Assembly: GCF_022489025.1 (NCBI RefSeq) | Contig: NZ_JAKVTG010000001.1 | Coordinates: 496,001 to 560,000 of the forward strand | DNA: 64,000 bases | Source: Planococcus halocryophilus | Lineage (GTDB): Bacteria > Bacillota > Bacilli > Bacillales_A > Planococcaceae | Direction of reading: 5' to 3' | In this document: piece after piece, positions 50,355-59,095 of the stretch | Numbering within the stretch: position 1 is the first letter of the stretch | Layout of the letters: each line of letters starts with the position of its first letter | Position numbers and translations under genes: made by a program | Notes under the pieces: model-generated | Told to the model about the DNA's origin: nothing | The model's input: the letters and a program-made list of their open reading frames with translations, nothing else | Database searches by the model: none

Positions 50355-51050
50355 ATGACTTTAGAAGAACAACAAGATTCAATTCTGCCGGTAGGAACAA
50401 TGGAGATTAATCCCGAAAATACGGCATTAGTAATTGTCGATCCTCAAAATGATTTTTTACGCGACGATGGTGTAGCGTGGGAACTAGTGAAGGAAAGTGT
50501 GGAGGCTAATCAGACGATCCAGAATCTGGAGCTGTTATTGAAAGCCGGTGAAAAGAATAACTTGAAGCTTTTTATATCCCCGCATTATTACTACCCTACG
50601 GATGATGACTGGCAATTTGGTGGACCGCTAGAGAACATGATGCATAAAGGCGGAATGTTCAAACGGGAAGATCCTCTATCTTTGGAAGGATTCGAAGGAT
50701 CGGGAGCTGACTTTCTGGAAAGCTTGAAGCCATTTATTAAAAAACCAGAAACCATTGTGGCAAGTCCGCATAAAGTCTACGGTCCTCAAAATACGGATTT
50801 GGTTCTGCAATTGCGAAAACATGGGATCAGCCGTTTGATTCTTGCTGGAATGTCTGCAAATCTTTGCATCGAATCACACCTGCGCGACTTATTGGAGCAA
50901 GGATTTGAGGTAGCCGTCGTATCGGATGCAACCGCAGCGGCAATTCTTCCTGGACTCAACGGAGACCAAGCAGCAAAAGTCAATTTCCGAATGATCGCCA
51001 ATGCCATGTGGAACACAGAGGAAACCATAAAACGAATGGATGGGGAGTAA
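50355..51050 (+). CDS. Isochorismatase-family cysteine hydrolase
   Basis: The 231-residue protein has the catalytic triad pattern of the family: aspartate in LVIVDPQNDFL, lysine in ASPHKVYGP and cysteine in AGMSANLCIESHLRDLL near residue 178. The family hydrolyses isochorismate, nicotinamide or other amides. The N-terminus carries about 20 extra residues. Its stop is 4 bp before the next gene's start, so it forms an operon with a flavodoxin-type reductase, suggesting a joint redox or detoxification step. Confidence 0.9.
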   Translation: MTLEEQQDSILPVGTMEINPENTALVIVDPQNDFLRDDGVAWELVKESVEANQTIQNLELLLKAGEKNNLKLFISPHYYYPTDDDWQFGGPLENMMHKGGMFKREDPLSLEGFEGSGADFLESLKPFIKKPETIVASPHKVYGPQNTDLVLQLRKHGISRLILAGMSANLCIESHLRDLLEQGFEVAVVSDATAAAILPGLNGDQAAKVNFRMIANAMWNTEETIKRMDGE

Positions 51051-51054
51051 TTAT

Positions 51055-51678
51055 ATGCAACCACTAAAAGCTCTATTTTTAAATACTTCATTAAAAAGTT
51101 CAGAGGAACCGTCTCATACCGAAGTTTTTATGAACGATGTCCAAGTTCACTACAATCAATTAGGAGTCGAATCCGAAATTGTTCGGTTGGCTGATTACAA
51201 AATTGCCCTTGGTGTGCAGGAAGATATGGGTGGAGATGATGAGTGGCCGAAAATCTATGAAAAGGTTAAAGCGGCAGACATTCTCATTATTGGCACGCCT
51301 CTATGGCTTGGAGAAAAAAGTTCGTTAGCTACCCAAACCATTGAACGTCTTTACGCCAGCAGCGGTAAAACTAACGATAAAGGACAAGCAGTTTTCTACA
51401 ATAAAGTCGGAGCAGCAGTTATTACTGGCAATGAAGATGGCGCGAAACATGCTGCAGCTTCTCTTTTATACGGATTATCACACATCGGATTCCTAGTACC
51501 ACCGAATGTCGATGCCTACTGGGTAGGAGAAGCTGGTCCAGGTGAATCGTACATGGATGCAGGGAGAGATAATGAATTTTCGAAAAAGGCTATTAGAAGA
51601 CTCGCCTATAATACGTATCACCTTGCGGGCATGCTGAAAAACACACCTATTCCGGCAGAAGGCAATACATTAGCCTAA
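51055..51678 (+). CDS. NAD(P)H-dependent FMN reductase/flavodoxin-like oxidoreductase
   Basis: The 207-residue protein starts at ATG 51055 after GGGGAG. It has the FMN_red/flavodoxin-like pattern: ALFLNTSLKSSEEPSHTE as the FMN phosphate loop, ADILIIGTPLWLGEKSSL, and GAAVITGNEDGAKHAAASLL. It likely reduces quinones, azo or nitro compounds with NAD(P)H. It is co-transcribed with the isochorismatase-type hydrolase 4 bp upstream. Confidence 0.9.
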   Translation: MQPLKALFLNTSLKSSEEPSHTEVFMNDVQVHYNQLGVESEIVRLADYKIALGVQEDMGGDDEWPKIYEKVKAADILIIGTPLWLGEKSSLATQTIERLYASSGKTNDKGQAVFYNKVGAAVITGNEDGAKHAAASLLYGLSHIGFLVPPNVDAYWVGEAGPGESYMDAGRDNEFSKKAIRRLAYNTYHLAGMLKNTPIPAEGNTLA

Positions 51679-51858
51679 GCTAAGAGTGCGTCTCTGTTCA
51701 TAATAAAATAGGATCAAGCAAGCATTTAAATTGCTTTTAAAAGAGCAGTTTCGATGTATAGCCAGATTAAAGCTGCTGTTTTAGTCGATTTTGAAAGCTT
51801 TCGTAACCGATACACAGAGAAACACTTTATATAGGCAATGAAAAAAAATAGACTTTTA

Positions 51859-51891
51859 AAAAGAGCTTAAAGAATTTCTTTAAGCTCTTTT
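51859..51891 (+). terminator. Terminator of the hydrolase-reductase operon
   Basis: AAGAGCTTAAAG (51861-51872) and CTTTAAGCTCTT (51878-51889) form a 12-bp stem with flanking A and T runs. It lies about 180 bp after the stop codon. Confidence 0.85.
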
Positions 51892-51963
51892 CTATTGAAA
51901 TAACACATGGTTTGAAAGTTCATCTACACAATCAATCAATAATTTTCATATATGGGAAGTCGT

Positions 51964-51979
51964 TGTAAGCCACCTTACA
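51964..51979 (+). promoter_or_regulatory. Candidate Crp/Fnr-type operator 2
   Basis: TGTAAG-CCAC-CTTACA, identical in both half-sites to the operator before the thioredoxin gene. A TAAAGT hexamer ends about 34 bp past its centre. The OsmC start is 60 bp downstream. Confidence 0.65.
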
Positions 51980-52039
51980 TATTTGTGTGGAAGTTGCTGT
52001 TAAAGTAAAAAAGAATTAGAAATAAGGAGGAAATTCAAC

Positions 52040-52480
52040 ATGGCAAACACAGTAACATTTCAAGCAACAGGTACATCAAGTAAAATGAAAACAGAGCTCA
52101 AAATGGGAAATCACGGAATGATAATCGATGAGCCACCAAGCATGGGTGGTACTGATACAGGACCTGATCCACTTTCGACTCTTCTTGCAGCATTAGCTGG
52201 ATGTGAAAATGTAATAGCAAATTTAGTCGCAAAAGAAATGAAATTTGATTTGCAAGGAATCGAGTTTGATGTAAAAGGTGACTTAGATCCTCGCGGTCTT
52301 ATGGGGAAAGCGGATGTTCAGCCTTATTTTAACCAAGTTTATGTATACGCAAAAGTAATAACAGATGAGACAGTTGAGCGTATCCAAGAACTAAAAGAAA
52401 AGACGGATGCACGTTGCCCTGTTTTCACAACATTTCAAGCAGCAGGAATCCCGATCGAAGCAAACTGGGAAAAAGCATAA
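52040..52480 (+). CDS. OsmC/Ohr-family peroxiredoxin-like protein
   Basis: The 146-residue protein has both family cysteines: AALAGCENVIANLVAKEM near residue 54 and the second in DARCPVFTTFQAAGIPI near 124. OsmC-type proteins reduce organic hydroperoxides through these thiols. Start after AAGGAGG. The TGTAAG-N4-CTTACA site upstream suggests control by the Crp/Fnr protein encoded at 48632. It has a terminator shared with the convergent LysE gene. Confidence 0.92.
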   Translation: MANTVTFQATGTSSKMKTELKMGNHGMIIDEPPSMGGTDTGPDPLSTLLAALAGCENVIANLVAKEMKFDLQGIEFDVKGDLDPRGLMGKADVQPYFNQVYVYAKVITDETVERIQELKEKTDARCPVFTTFQAAGIPIEANWEKA

Positions 52481-52491
52481 AGAATATCAAG

Positions 52492-52522
52492 AAGAAGCTG
52501 ATTTTTTTCAGCTTCTTTTTTT
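52492..52522. terminator. Terminator between the convergent OsmC and LysE genes
   Basis: AAGAAGCTGA (52492-52501) and TCAGCTTCTT (52508-52517) form a 10-bp stem, followed by T residues. Confidence 0.9.
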
Positions 52523-52552
52523 AATATTATTTCATTATTGCTGTTAACATAC

Positions 52553-53167
52553 TTATTTTGAGTACAACTGGGACAAAATGTACAAAGCCATCATCCAAAT
52601 AATCAATGCAGAAAGTTGATTAACTCTTTTCAAGAGTCTACCACTGGTATCGATTTGACCAATTTTTCTTCCAGCAATGGCCAATGAAACAAACCAAATC
52701 CACGAAACGCCAATAACCGCTGCAGTAAATATCCATTTATCTTCCCCTGTGTAGACAAGTGAACTTATTCCTATTACACCGACGATATCCATAATGGCAT
52801 GTGGATTTAGTAAAGAAACAGAGGCTGCAAATATAATTTGTCGTCTAGCAGTTAATGCACTGGATTGGGTATTCGAACTGGTTTCTGGATCCGTTTTCCA
52901 CATCACCCAGCCCATATAAGCCAGAAACACAAAGCCCAATAGAAACAAACTTGTTTTTAACCATTCAAAACTGAAGACTACGATCGAAACGCCGGAAACA
53001 GCTAAATAAATGAGTGCAGTATCACAAATGGCGGCCGTTATGACTGATGGAAAGGCAGAGGAGAGTTTTCGGTGGGTCGCTCCTTGATTGAATATAAATA
53101 CGTTTTGAACTCCTAATGGTAATATGAGTCCAAACGCTAACACAAAGCCATGAAGTAATGGTTCCAT
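52553..53167 (-). CDS. LysE/ArgO-family amino acid exporter
   Basis: This 204-residue integral membrane protein has five to six helices. The LysE signature appears near the N-terminus (GFVLAFGLILPLGVQNVFIF, with the family G-P-x-x-x-N-like turn) and SLLNPHAIMDIVGVIG in the middle. It exports basic or other amino acids. Start after TTAGGAGG on the minus strand. The adjacent 5'-nucleotidase gene is separated by a terminator. Confidence 0.9.
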   Translation of the reverse strand: MEPLLHGFVLAFGLILPLGVQNVFIFNQGATHRKLSSAFPSVITAAICDTALIYLAVSGVSIVVFSFEWLKTSLFLLGFVFLAYMGWVMWKTDPETSSNTQSSALTARRQIIFAASVSLLNPHAIMDIVGVIGISSLVYTGEDKWIFTAAVIGVSWIWFVSLAIAGRKIGQIDTSGRLLKRVNQLSALIIWMMALYILSQLYSK

Positions 53168-53251
53168 GATTTTTCCTCCTAACGCCTACTTGTTTAGTAT
53201 AGAGAAAGAGGAGCGTGTTGAGGTGAAAAATTAGAGTGCGAAAATTTAAAT

Positions 53252-53295
53252 AAGACCCACAGTAATAGTCGGAAAACGACTTTGCTGTGGGTCTT
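53252..53295 (-). terminator. Terminator after the metallophosphatase gene
   Basis: AAGACCCACAG (53252-53262) and CTGTGGGTCTT (53285-53295) close a hairpin with an inner GTCG/CGAC stem. On the minus strand TTTAAATTTTC follows. Confidence 0.85.
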
Positions 53296-53315
53296 TCGAG
53301 TTTAAAGAAATGGGA

Positions 53316-54743
53316 TTAAACACTAATTACATTTGCATTAGTTGTTATTTCATAGGGCCCATGTTCTTTAATATAGGATTGAATGATATCGATAGCAAAA
53401 ACACCTTGATAGTTTTTCTTGCCTTCATAATTTTTAAAGGATTGGCTTCCTCCACCTGCAACTTGGTAAGTTTTGTCGAGTTTTATGAAACTGCCAGCAA
53501 TTTGAAGAGTTTGGATACGGTGACCTTTTGGATTATACGGCTTATAAGTCATATTTATACCGCTAGAACGGAGAACATATCCTCCTTTTTGTTCAAAAGG
53601 CTCTGATGAATAGACTTGTTCCAAATTATGTTCCAAAGCATCTAATAATTGTTGTCCCGTCAATTCCAATGTAAACAATTCGGGATTGGTCGGAATGATT
53701 GTGTGCAAATCGTAGAGCGTCACGGATCCAGGTGCTATAGGGTGACCATACCGCCAACCGTGTGAAAAAGCAGCATCGCATTCAAAAGATGACAAATAAG
53801 CATCGGTGATCAACTTATCCATCGGCGCTTCTTCCAAAGTCATTCGGTGAAGCAAAGTTTTGGTTTCGCCTGCGATAGACGCTCGTTCCTTTTCATATTC
53901 AAATACTAGTTCTTCGATGAGCCGTTTAATTTCCTGGTCTTCCTCGAAGTGTTCATCGATCACGATCAGTTCGTATTGGATATCCAAGATGGCTCCATTT
54001 TCAAAATCTATATCAAGTCTTCCTAAGAAAGAACTACTCGATCCTGCTTGAACAATATAAGTATCGTTTTGAATAATTGGCTCATGGACACGGTCATGGC
54101 TATGTCCGGAAAGAACGATATCGATTCCGTCCACTAAAGAAACCAGCTTAACGTCTAAAGGCAATCCCATGTGGCTTAATAGAACGATAACATTGACCTG
54201 TTCCTGAAGCGCTTCCAAAGCCTTGCTCACTTCTTCCACACCTTTAGTAAAATGTAATCCCGCTGAAAAATCAGGTGGCATGGTGACATCGACATAAGGA
54301 TAAGTTAGTCCGATTACACCAATAGTAATCCCGTTTAATTTTTTTATTGAGTATGGCGATAAAAATACGTCGCGCGTTTCATCGTGCATCACATTACAAG
54401 CAAGAGCAGGAAATTGAAGCTTTTCGGTCAGCTTCTGGAGTTGTTTTTTTCCATATGCGTAATCCCAATTCCCCGGTACAAAGCCATCAAGCGGCATCTT
54501 TTCGAGAATGGGTAATAGCGCTTCACCTTTAGTAGCAACAAGAGGTAAAGTGCCATGAAACAAGTCACCACCATCAAAGAATAATACATTTTCATTTTCT
54601 TTTTTTAAGTTTTTAACATAATGACTGATTCTAGAAAATCCTCCAGCTTTTTTTAAGTTTGGTCCATCTGGTCCCCAAAAAAGTTCTTGATGTTGTTCCA
54701 GGCATCCATGTGTATCGTTTTGCTGAATCAAAGTGAATTTCAT
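53316..54743 (-). CDS. Metallophosphatase/5'-nucleotidase family protein (UshA-like, cytosolic)
   Basis: The 475-residue protein starts at 54743 (MKFTLIQQNDTHGCLEQHQE, after GAGGAG); the frame start at 54794 lacks support. It has the calcineurin-like metal motifs NDTHG, DGGD, PGNWDYAYG (where GNHE is usual), LLSHMG and GHSHDR in residues 1-240. A 5'-nucleotidase C-terminal domain follows (about 290-450). No signal peptide is present, so it acts in the cytosol, like the YunD-type proteins. It probably hydrolyses UDP-sugars or nucleotides. Confidence 0.88.
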   Translation of the reverse strand: MKFTLIQQNDTHGCLEQHQELFWGPDGPNLKKAGGFSRISHYVKNLKKENENVLFFDGGDLFHGTLPLVATKGEALLPILEKMPLDGFVPGNWDYAYGKKQLQKLTEKLQFPALACNVMHDETRDVFLSPYSIKKLNGITIGVIGLTYPYVDVTMPPDFSAGLHFTKGVEEVSKALEALQEQVNVIVLLSHMGLPLDVKLVSLVDGIDIVLSGHSHDRVHEPIIQNDTYIVQAGSSSSFLGRLDIDFENGAILDIQYELIVIDEHFEEDQEIKRLIEELVFEYEKERASIAGETKTLLHRMTLEEAPMDKLITDAYLSSFECDAAFSHGWRYGHPIAPGSVTLYDLHTIIPTNPELFTLELTGQQLLDALEHNLEQVYSSEPFEQKGGYVLRSSGINMTYKPYNPKGHRIQTLQIAGSFIKLDKTYQVAGGGSQSFKNYEGKKNYQGVFAIDIIQSYIKEHGPYEITTNANVISV

Positions 54744-55071
54744 CTTTTCTCCTCTTTTCTGGAATATTGCGAAACTTCTTTTACTGTAATGCAAAAAATC
54801 TTTTTTGACGAATGTTTTAGCTTCTTTAGAAAGTAAACAGGAATTTTACACTTTTAAAGTAGAATATGAATTTTTATACTAAATTTAATTCTGAAAGATA
54901 AAGTGAGGGATACTATTACAACTAGAATTTTGAGACGATCAGCTTTATTAATTTCGCCGTCATATCTGGAGTTAATGTGTAAATGGTATAGATACCACTA
55001 GCATTCTAGTTATAGAAACACGCGTTCAATCAAGTATTAGAGCTCTTTTCCAATGATGTTATTGACAGTCT

Positions 55072-55328
55072 ATTTTGAATTTAGTAAAATAATTCCAATA
55101 TGGTAAACACATGGATCAAGATTACTAAGAAAACTTTATTGCATAGAGTGCTGCTATTTGCTGAAACGCAACCAATTCGCCTGTGAGTGGTCAGGCTGAT
55201 AAATAAGCTTGAAAGGATGACTCCTGTGATAAGTTTTAGGGAATTTCCGTTAAAATATAATGGGTTAAGAAGAGTGGAACTCAGCTAGGAAAACCTATCG
55301 CCTCTTTTAGAAGGTGGTGGGTTTTTTA
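55072..55328 (+). ncRNA. Orphan promoter-terminator unit, possible small RNA or leader (about 220 nt)
   Basis: TTGACA (55072-55077), a 17-nt spacer and TAAAAT (55095-55100) form a near-consensus housekeeping promoter. About 220 nt downstream an 11-bp stem with three G-T pairs (ACCTATCGCCT 55293-55303 with AGGTGGTGGGT 55312-55322) is followed by TTTTTT. No ORF with a ribosome-binding site lies between. The unit may be a small RNA, or an attenuated leader of the PP2C gene at 55521. No known RNA family was recognised. Confidence 0.5.
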
Positions 55329-55520
55329 TTTTCTAAATGAAGTTAAAGTGGAGCGGTGGAACATGTCTTGGAGTTAGTATCTGGCAATTCGGTTGCTCAT
55401 CTTGGTGTGCATTCGGTAGCATATAGCCGAAGAGTTATTCACCGAATGCTTGGATGGGAGATAGTGGAGAAATGAGTCAACTGTGCAACAGAATAAAACA
55501 CACTACGGAGGTTAATCCAT

Positions 55521-56336
55521 ATGAGTAATGGTCTTCACAATAACGAATTCAGTTGGGTGGGGAGTCAGTCTCACTATATTGATGAGATTGATGTCCGACA
55601 AATACAAAATGTAACTATAGGACGCTTCGGAGGCAATTCAACAGCAGGTCAATATAAAAATGAAGATGCTTGTCTCGTTTGGACAAATGACAAGGAAGAC
55701 TGGGAATTTGTTGTTCTTTTAGATGCGCATCACTCAGCAGAAAGTGCCGAGCTGGTGATATCTACAGTCAACAAGTTAAAAGATGTTATCCAAAACAATT
55801 TGAAGTTGCCGATCAAACAGGCATTCGAACAAACTGCAGAAACGTTACTAACAACTTTTGAAAGTTCCGACTTTAAAGAGTCGTGTAAGAAAGTACAAGG
55901 AGAAACAGCAGTTTTATGTGTAGTTCGGAAAGACAAATTTCTCTGGTGGTTATCTATCGGAGATTGTCTTCTTTATCTATTTCATCCCGAACTATTAGCT
56001 TTGAATGAAACGCAACAAAACCAACGCAGCTTTTATGAATGGATTGGACAAGTAAATACGTTTGACCTACCGGTTCCTTGTTACAGTGTCGGAACCAAAG
56101 AATTAAGAAAAGGAAAAAATCACATATTGTTAACTACTGATGGGCTAGTTGAATGTCCAAACACCAACCTTAGAGACCCATATGAAGTCGGAAAACCATT
56201 TGAAACTCTTTCGAACAAGCAAGGTGTACTTGCCTTACTGGAAGAAATCAAAGAAAAAAATGTCCGTGATAGTACAACAATTTTATCTTGGTTCATAAAC
56301 GCAGACACTGATTCAACTCGTCCAAGTAATGGGTGA
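55521..56336 (+). CDS. PP2C-family serine/threonine phosphatase-like protein
   Basis: The 271-residue protein has the PP2C core: VVLLDAHHSAESAE (metal-binding D), LWWLSIGDCLLYLF (the GDS-type strand) and HILLTTDGLVE with a terminal DSTTILSWF. The motifs are relaxed compared with PrpC (DAHHS instead of DGMGG) but the metal aspartates are present. It probably dephosphorylates proteins in a signalling path. It may be co-transcribed with the Nudix gene 44 bp downstream. Confidence 0.8.
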   Translation: MSNGLHNNEFSWVGSQSHYIDEIDVRQIQNVTIGRFGGNSTAGQYKNEDACLVWTNDKEDWEFVVLLDAHHSAESAELVISTVNKLKDVIQNNLKLPIKQAFEQTAETLLTTFESSDFKESCKKVQGETAVLCVVRKDKFLWWLSIGDCLLYLFHPELLALNETQQNQRSFYEWIGQVNTFDLPVPCYSVGTKELRKGKNHILLTTDGLVECPNTNLRDPYEVGKPFETLSNKQGVLALLEEIKEKNVRDSTTILSWFINADTDSTRPSNG

Positions 56337-56380
56337 GTTACATTCAGTAAAAGATAAAACTCAAAAAGGAGGCATTTTCA

Positions 56381-56878
56381 TTGGAAGTATGGGATTTAGT
56401 AGACAAATGTAGAAATCCGTTAGGTAAGTTTCATACTAGAGGAACTGAACTTCCGCCTAGTGAATTCCATGTGGTTGTGGAAATAGTTACGATAAATGCT
56501 GACGGGCGAATTTTATTGACGCAAAGGGACGCTCTTAAGACGTATCCATTGCTTTGGGAAAGTACATGCGGATCGATTAAAGCTGGAGAAAGCAGTGCGG
56601 AAGGTGCTGTTCGGGAACTTGAAGAAGAGACGGGAATTGCTGTAACCCCAAAAGAACTTCAGTACTTAGGAGAAATTAAAAAAGGCAATTATTTCTTAGA
56701 CAGTTATGTGTTCCGGAGCACAAGAGATCTTGAAAGGAGTGATTTGATTTTGCAACCAGGTGAAGTATGTGATGCGAAATGGGTTACGTTGAGAGAATTA
56801 GAGGATCTGAATAAGAAAGGCCAAATCGTTCCTGCCGTTTGGGAACGATACCAATTGTATTTGAACAAACTAGAGTGA
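56381..56878 (+). CDS. Nudix hydrolase, isopentenyl-diphosphate isomerase-like (YfcD type)
   Basis: The 165-residue protein starts at a TTG (56381) behind AAAAGGAGG. The N-terminal EVWDLVDKCRNPLGKFHTRG segment is typical of the YfcD/IDI-like branch. The Nudix box is GSIKAGESSAEGAVRELEEE / TGI. It hydrolyses an unknown nucleoside diphosphate derivative. It is distinct from the three Nudix genes at 31-32.5 kb. Confidence 0.9.
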   Translation: MEVWDLVDKCRNPLGKFHTRGTELPPSEFHVVVEIVTINADGRILLTQRDALKTYPLLWESTCGSIKAGESSAEGAVRELEEETGIAVTPKELQYLGEIKKGNYFLDSYVFRSTRDLERSDLILQPGEVCDAKWVTLRELEDLNKKGQIVPAVWERYQLYLNKLE

Positions 56879-56963
56879 TGAAGACGTGACAGAGAACCTG
56901 ATCGTGTTAAATAGATAAGATTTAATGTGTGGGAATAGTATTTGTTTAAGGAGATGTAAAACG

Positions 56964-57314
56964 ATGAAGTTTCTAAAGTACCTACTATTATTCGCTTTTA
57001 TATTACTTCTGGCTTCTTGTTCTACTGGGTACCCAGCAACAGAACTAGAAGGAGAAGAACCGATAGTAATTGGACATATTATTGAGGTACTAGAAGAAAA
57101 ACAAATTATTTTGGTCGTTGAAGGAATTACAAAAGAAGAGGCGATGGAAATTGATTTATTAACCTACGAACTAGACATAGCCTCTTTTGCATCTAACGAA
57201 ACCAGATTTGAAGGAAAGTATAAAAAAGGGGATAAAGTTGCTATATGGAAAATCGAGGAAGGTCCTGAGACTGTTGGTGCGATTGCGGAAAAGATTGTTC
57301 TCTTGGAAAAGTGA
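56964..57314 (+). CDS. Lipoprotein with DUF3221-like domain (YobA-like)
   Basis: The 116-residue protein starts at ATG 56964 (MKFLKYLLLFAFILLLASCS) after AAGGAGATG. It has a lipobox LLASC. The mature part (GHIIEVLEEKQIILVVEGIT, then YKKGDKVAIWKIEEGP) fits the OB-like DUF3221 fold of YobA. Function unknown; anchored outside the membrane. An alternative start at 56925 would disrupt the signal peptide. Confidence 0.8.
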   Translation: MKFLKYLLLFAFILLLASCSTGYPATELEGEEPIVIGHIIEVLEEKQIILVVEGITKEEAMEIDLLTYELDIASFASNETRFEGKYKKGDKVAIWKIEEGPETVGAIAEKIVLLEK

Positions 57315-57490
57315 AATTCGCAGAAGTTTTAACGGTGAATGAATCTAAATCGTCACGTACGGCGGGGTCTTCGCTTCTTATCGGTAGAAGAATACAGATC
57401 GACCACTTATAAGAGATGGTTTTTGAGAGGGACTGAATGGCAGTGATTGATAGTGGAGTTAACATACATGAAATTTGTAGAAAAGAAGAA

Positions 57491-57523
57491 AAAACGCCAT
57501 TCCAATTAGGAATGGCGCTTTTT
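57491..57523. terminator. Bidirectional terminator
   Basis: CGCCATTCC (57495-57503) and GGAATGGCG (57509-57517) with a 5-nt loop, A-rich before and T-rich after. It serves a lipoprotein gene on the plus strand and a micro-ORF on the minus strand. Confidence 0.9.
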
Positions 57524-57560
57524 TATTGAATTCATAAAAAAATCATTGAAGCAAAAGTAA

Positions 57561-57689
57561 TCATCCACGACTCGCCAAAAATACAAGAGCATCTACAATC
57601 ACGTTTAATTGGTAGCCGATAAATATTCCTGATCCTGCAATTATCATCAAACAAATTAGCAAGACTACTCGGAAAGTTGATTCACTCAA
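57561..57689 (-). CDS. Micro membrane protein (42 aa)
   Basis: A TTG start lies 6 nt after GAGGTG. The peptide MSESTFRVVLLICLMIIAGS... has one long hydrophobic helix (residues 7-26), a GYQLN turn and a second short hydrophobic segment, ending SRG. No family recognised. The ribosome-binding site, the membrane pattern and the terminator downstream support it as a gene. Confidence 0.6.
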   Translation of the reverse strand: MSESTFRVVLLICLMIIAGSGIFIGYQLNVIVDALVFLASRG

Positions 57690-57763
57690 AGATAGCACCT
57701 CAATCTGATTTTGACTTGCAACTAACAACTTAATGCGATATTAAGATGAAATTCCATGGTTAC

Positions 57764-58231
57764 TTATTTATCTTGCGGATTGTCCAGCTGCTTTACTACA
57801 GCCATTTCTTTGCCGAACCGATCTCCTAAATCCTCAAAACCTAAACTTTTATATAAATTATGAGCATTTAAGTTGTCAGGGTGATAACCCACGACGATTT
57901 TTGTTGAGCCCAACAATCTGTTCATCTCAGTAAGCATTAAATTGGTTGCGGCTTTGCCAATTCCTTGTCCTTGGAATGCTTGGTCCACCATTATTCGGTA
58001 AACCCAATATCCACCGAGTTCTTCAGGTACAGAATTATACATTAAAAAGCCAACTGTTTGATTGTCTTTACAAATCGCGTAAGGTTTTAAGCTATGTTCA
58101 AACTTTGATTGGGCAATGGATACGGCATTAGGCTCCATGTATTGTTTTTGATCTTCTGAAACTTCGAGTTCGCAGCAATCATACCAATTTTCTGCATTTA
58201 ATTCGACAATTTTCACATTGTTTGTTTTCAT
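57764..58231 (-). CDS. GNAT-family acetyltransferase (BltD/spermidine acetyltransferase-like)
   Basis: Starting at 58231 (MKTNNVKIVELNAENWYDCC, after AAAGGGGA), the 155-residue protein has the GNAT acetyl-CoA loop VDQAFQGQGIGKAATNLML, then VGYHPDNLNAHNLYKSLGFE. This resembles the polyamine acetyltransferases BltD and PaiA. The acceptor is not certain. It is monocistronic on the minus strand. Confidence 0.88.
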   Translation of the reverse strand: MKTNNVKIVELNAENWYDCCELEVSEDQKQYMEPNAVSIAQSKFEHSLKPYAICKDNQTVGFLMYNSVPEELGGYWVYRIMVDQAFQGQGIGKAATNLMLTEMNRLLGSTKIVVGYHPDNLNAHNLYKSLGFEDLGDRFGKEMAVVKQLDNPQDK

Positions 58232-58515
58232 TATTTTTCCCCTTTCGATTTTTGGGGAACGCAAAATCAAGTCTGAATTAGGCGTAAAACCCCTTGTGTT
58301 CTCTGATGGTAAAGATAGGTTGGATTGTCATATTGAACGCCTCCTTAGTTATCTAATGACTTAATAGTATCATTATTAAATATACTTTTATATGTATTTA
58401 AGAAATAATAATCCAATAATAGGAATTGGAAATGTGTTTTATTGGAATCTGTGGTATCATATTAGTTTAAATTGAGAGTAGGTAACGGCTGGATTAAATA
58501 GGGAAAAGCGATTTT

Positions 58516-58641
58516 GCAAACAAACTTGGGTTTACCGCAAACAAACGCCGTTATCGCGCAAACAAACAAAGTGAATCTGCAAATAAACTACGAATGTGCG
58601 CAAACAAATCTTCTTATCCCGCAAACAAACGCATTTACTTG
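58516..58641. repeat. Six tandem 21-bp units with conserved GCAAACAAAC
   Basis: GCAAACAAAC (or one mismatch) begins at 58516, 58537, 58558, 58579, 58600 and 58621: exactly 21 bp apart, six times. The other 11 bp of each unit differ. In one frame the array reads ANKxxxx six times (ANKLGFT ANKRRYR ANKQSES ...), open but without start codon or ribosome-binding site. Confidence 0.85.
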
Positions 58642-59034
58642 TAATTCGACCGAGGATTTCGAGTGAAAAATATAGTGAAGCACAGATATGATCAATGAAG
58701 AGTCACTTGTTATGTAACCATATCTATTTCTGGATACTGCCGGCGTTCAAATACATAAAATTTACCGCCGACTACATATAAAAATAGATTAACTTTCTTA
58801 ATGACTGTACCAATCGCTTCATTAATAGGGTTTGTAACACTGTATTTCATCTTTCATTACTTTTCAGTCATACCAGGCAATATTATGACTAGTATGGCCT
58901 TCTTTAATTTTTTTTGTTTTTTTACTCAGTTTCTTCTATAATACACCGAATTTTTAAGTGGTCTTTCAATCAACTAGTTACTGATTTTAAACTTAGAAAA
59001 GCAATCTCGTAAAAAATTTAATTATTAATAAAAG

Positions 59035-59063
59035 AAAAAAGTGCAGCTTTTGCTGCACTTTTT
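59035..59063 (-). terminator. Terminator after the VOC gene on the minus strand
   Basis: AAAAAAGTGCAGC and GCTGCACTTTTTT (59035-59063) form a 7-bp GC stem with A/T extensions and a TTTT loop; effective in both directions. Confidence 0.88.
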
Positions 59064-59095
59064 TAAATCGATCTCGATGAAATAGTAGAACTAGG

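Noticed and set aside
58516-58641. CRISPR array
   Set aside because: Repeat (10 bp) and spacer (11 bp) are far too short and no cas genes are near.
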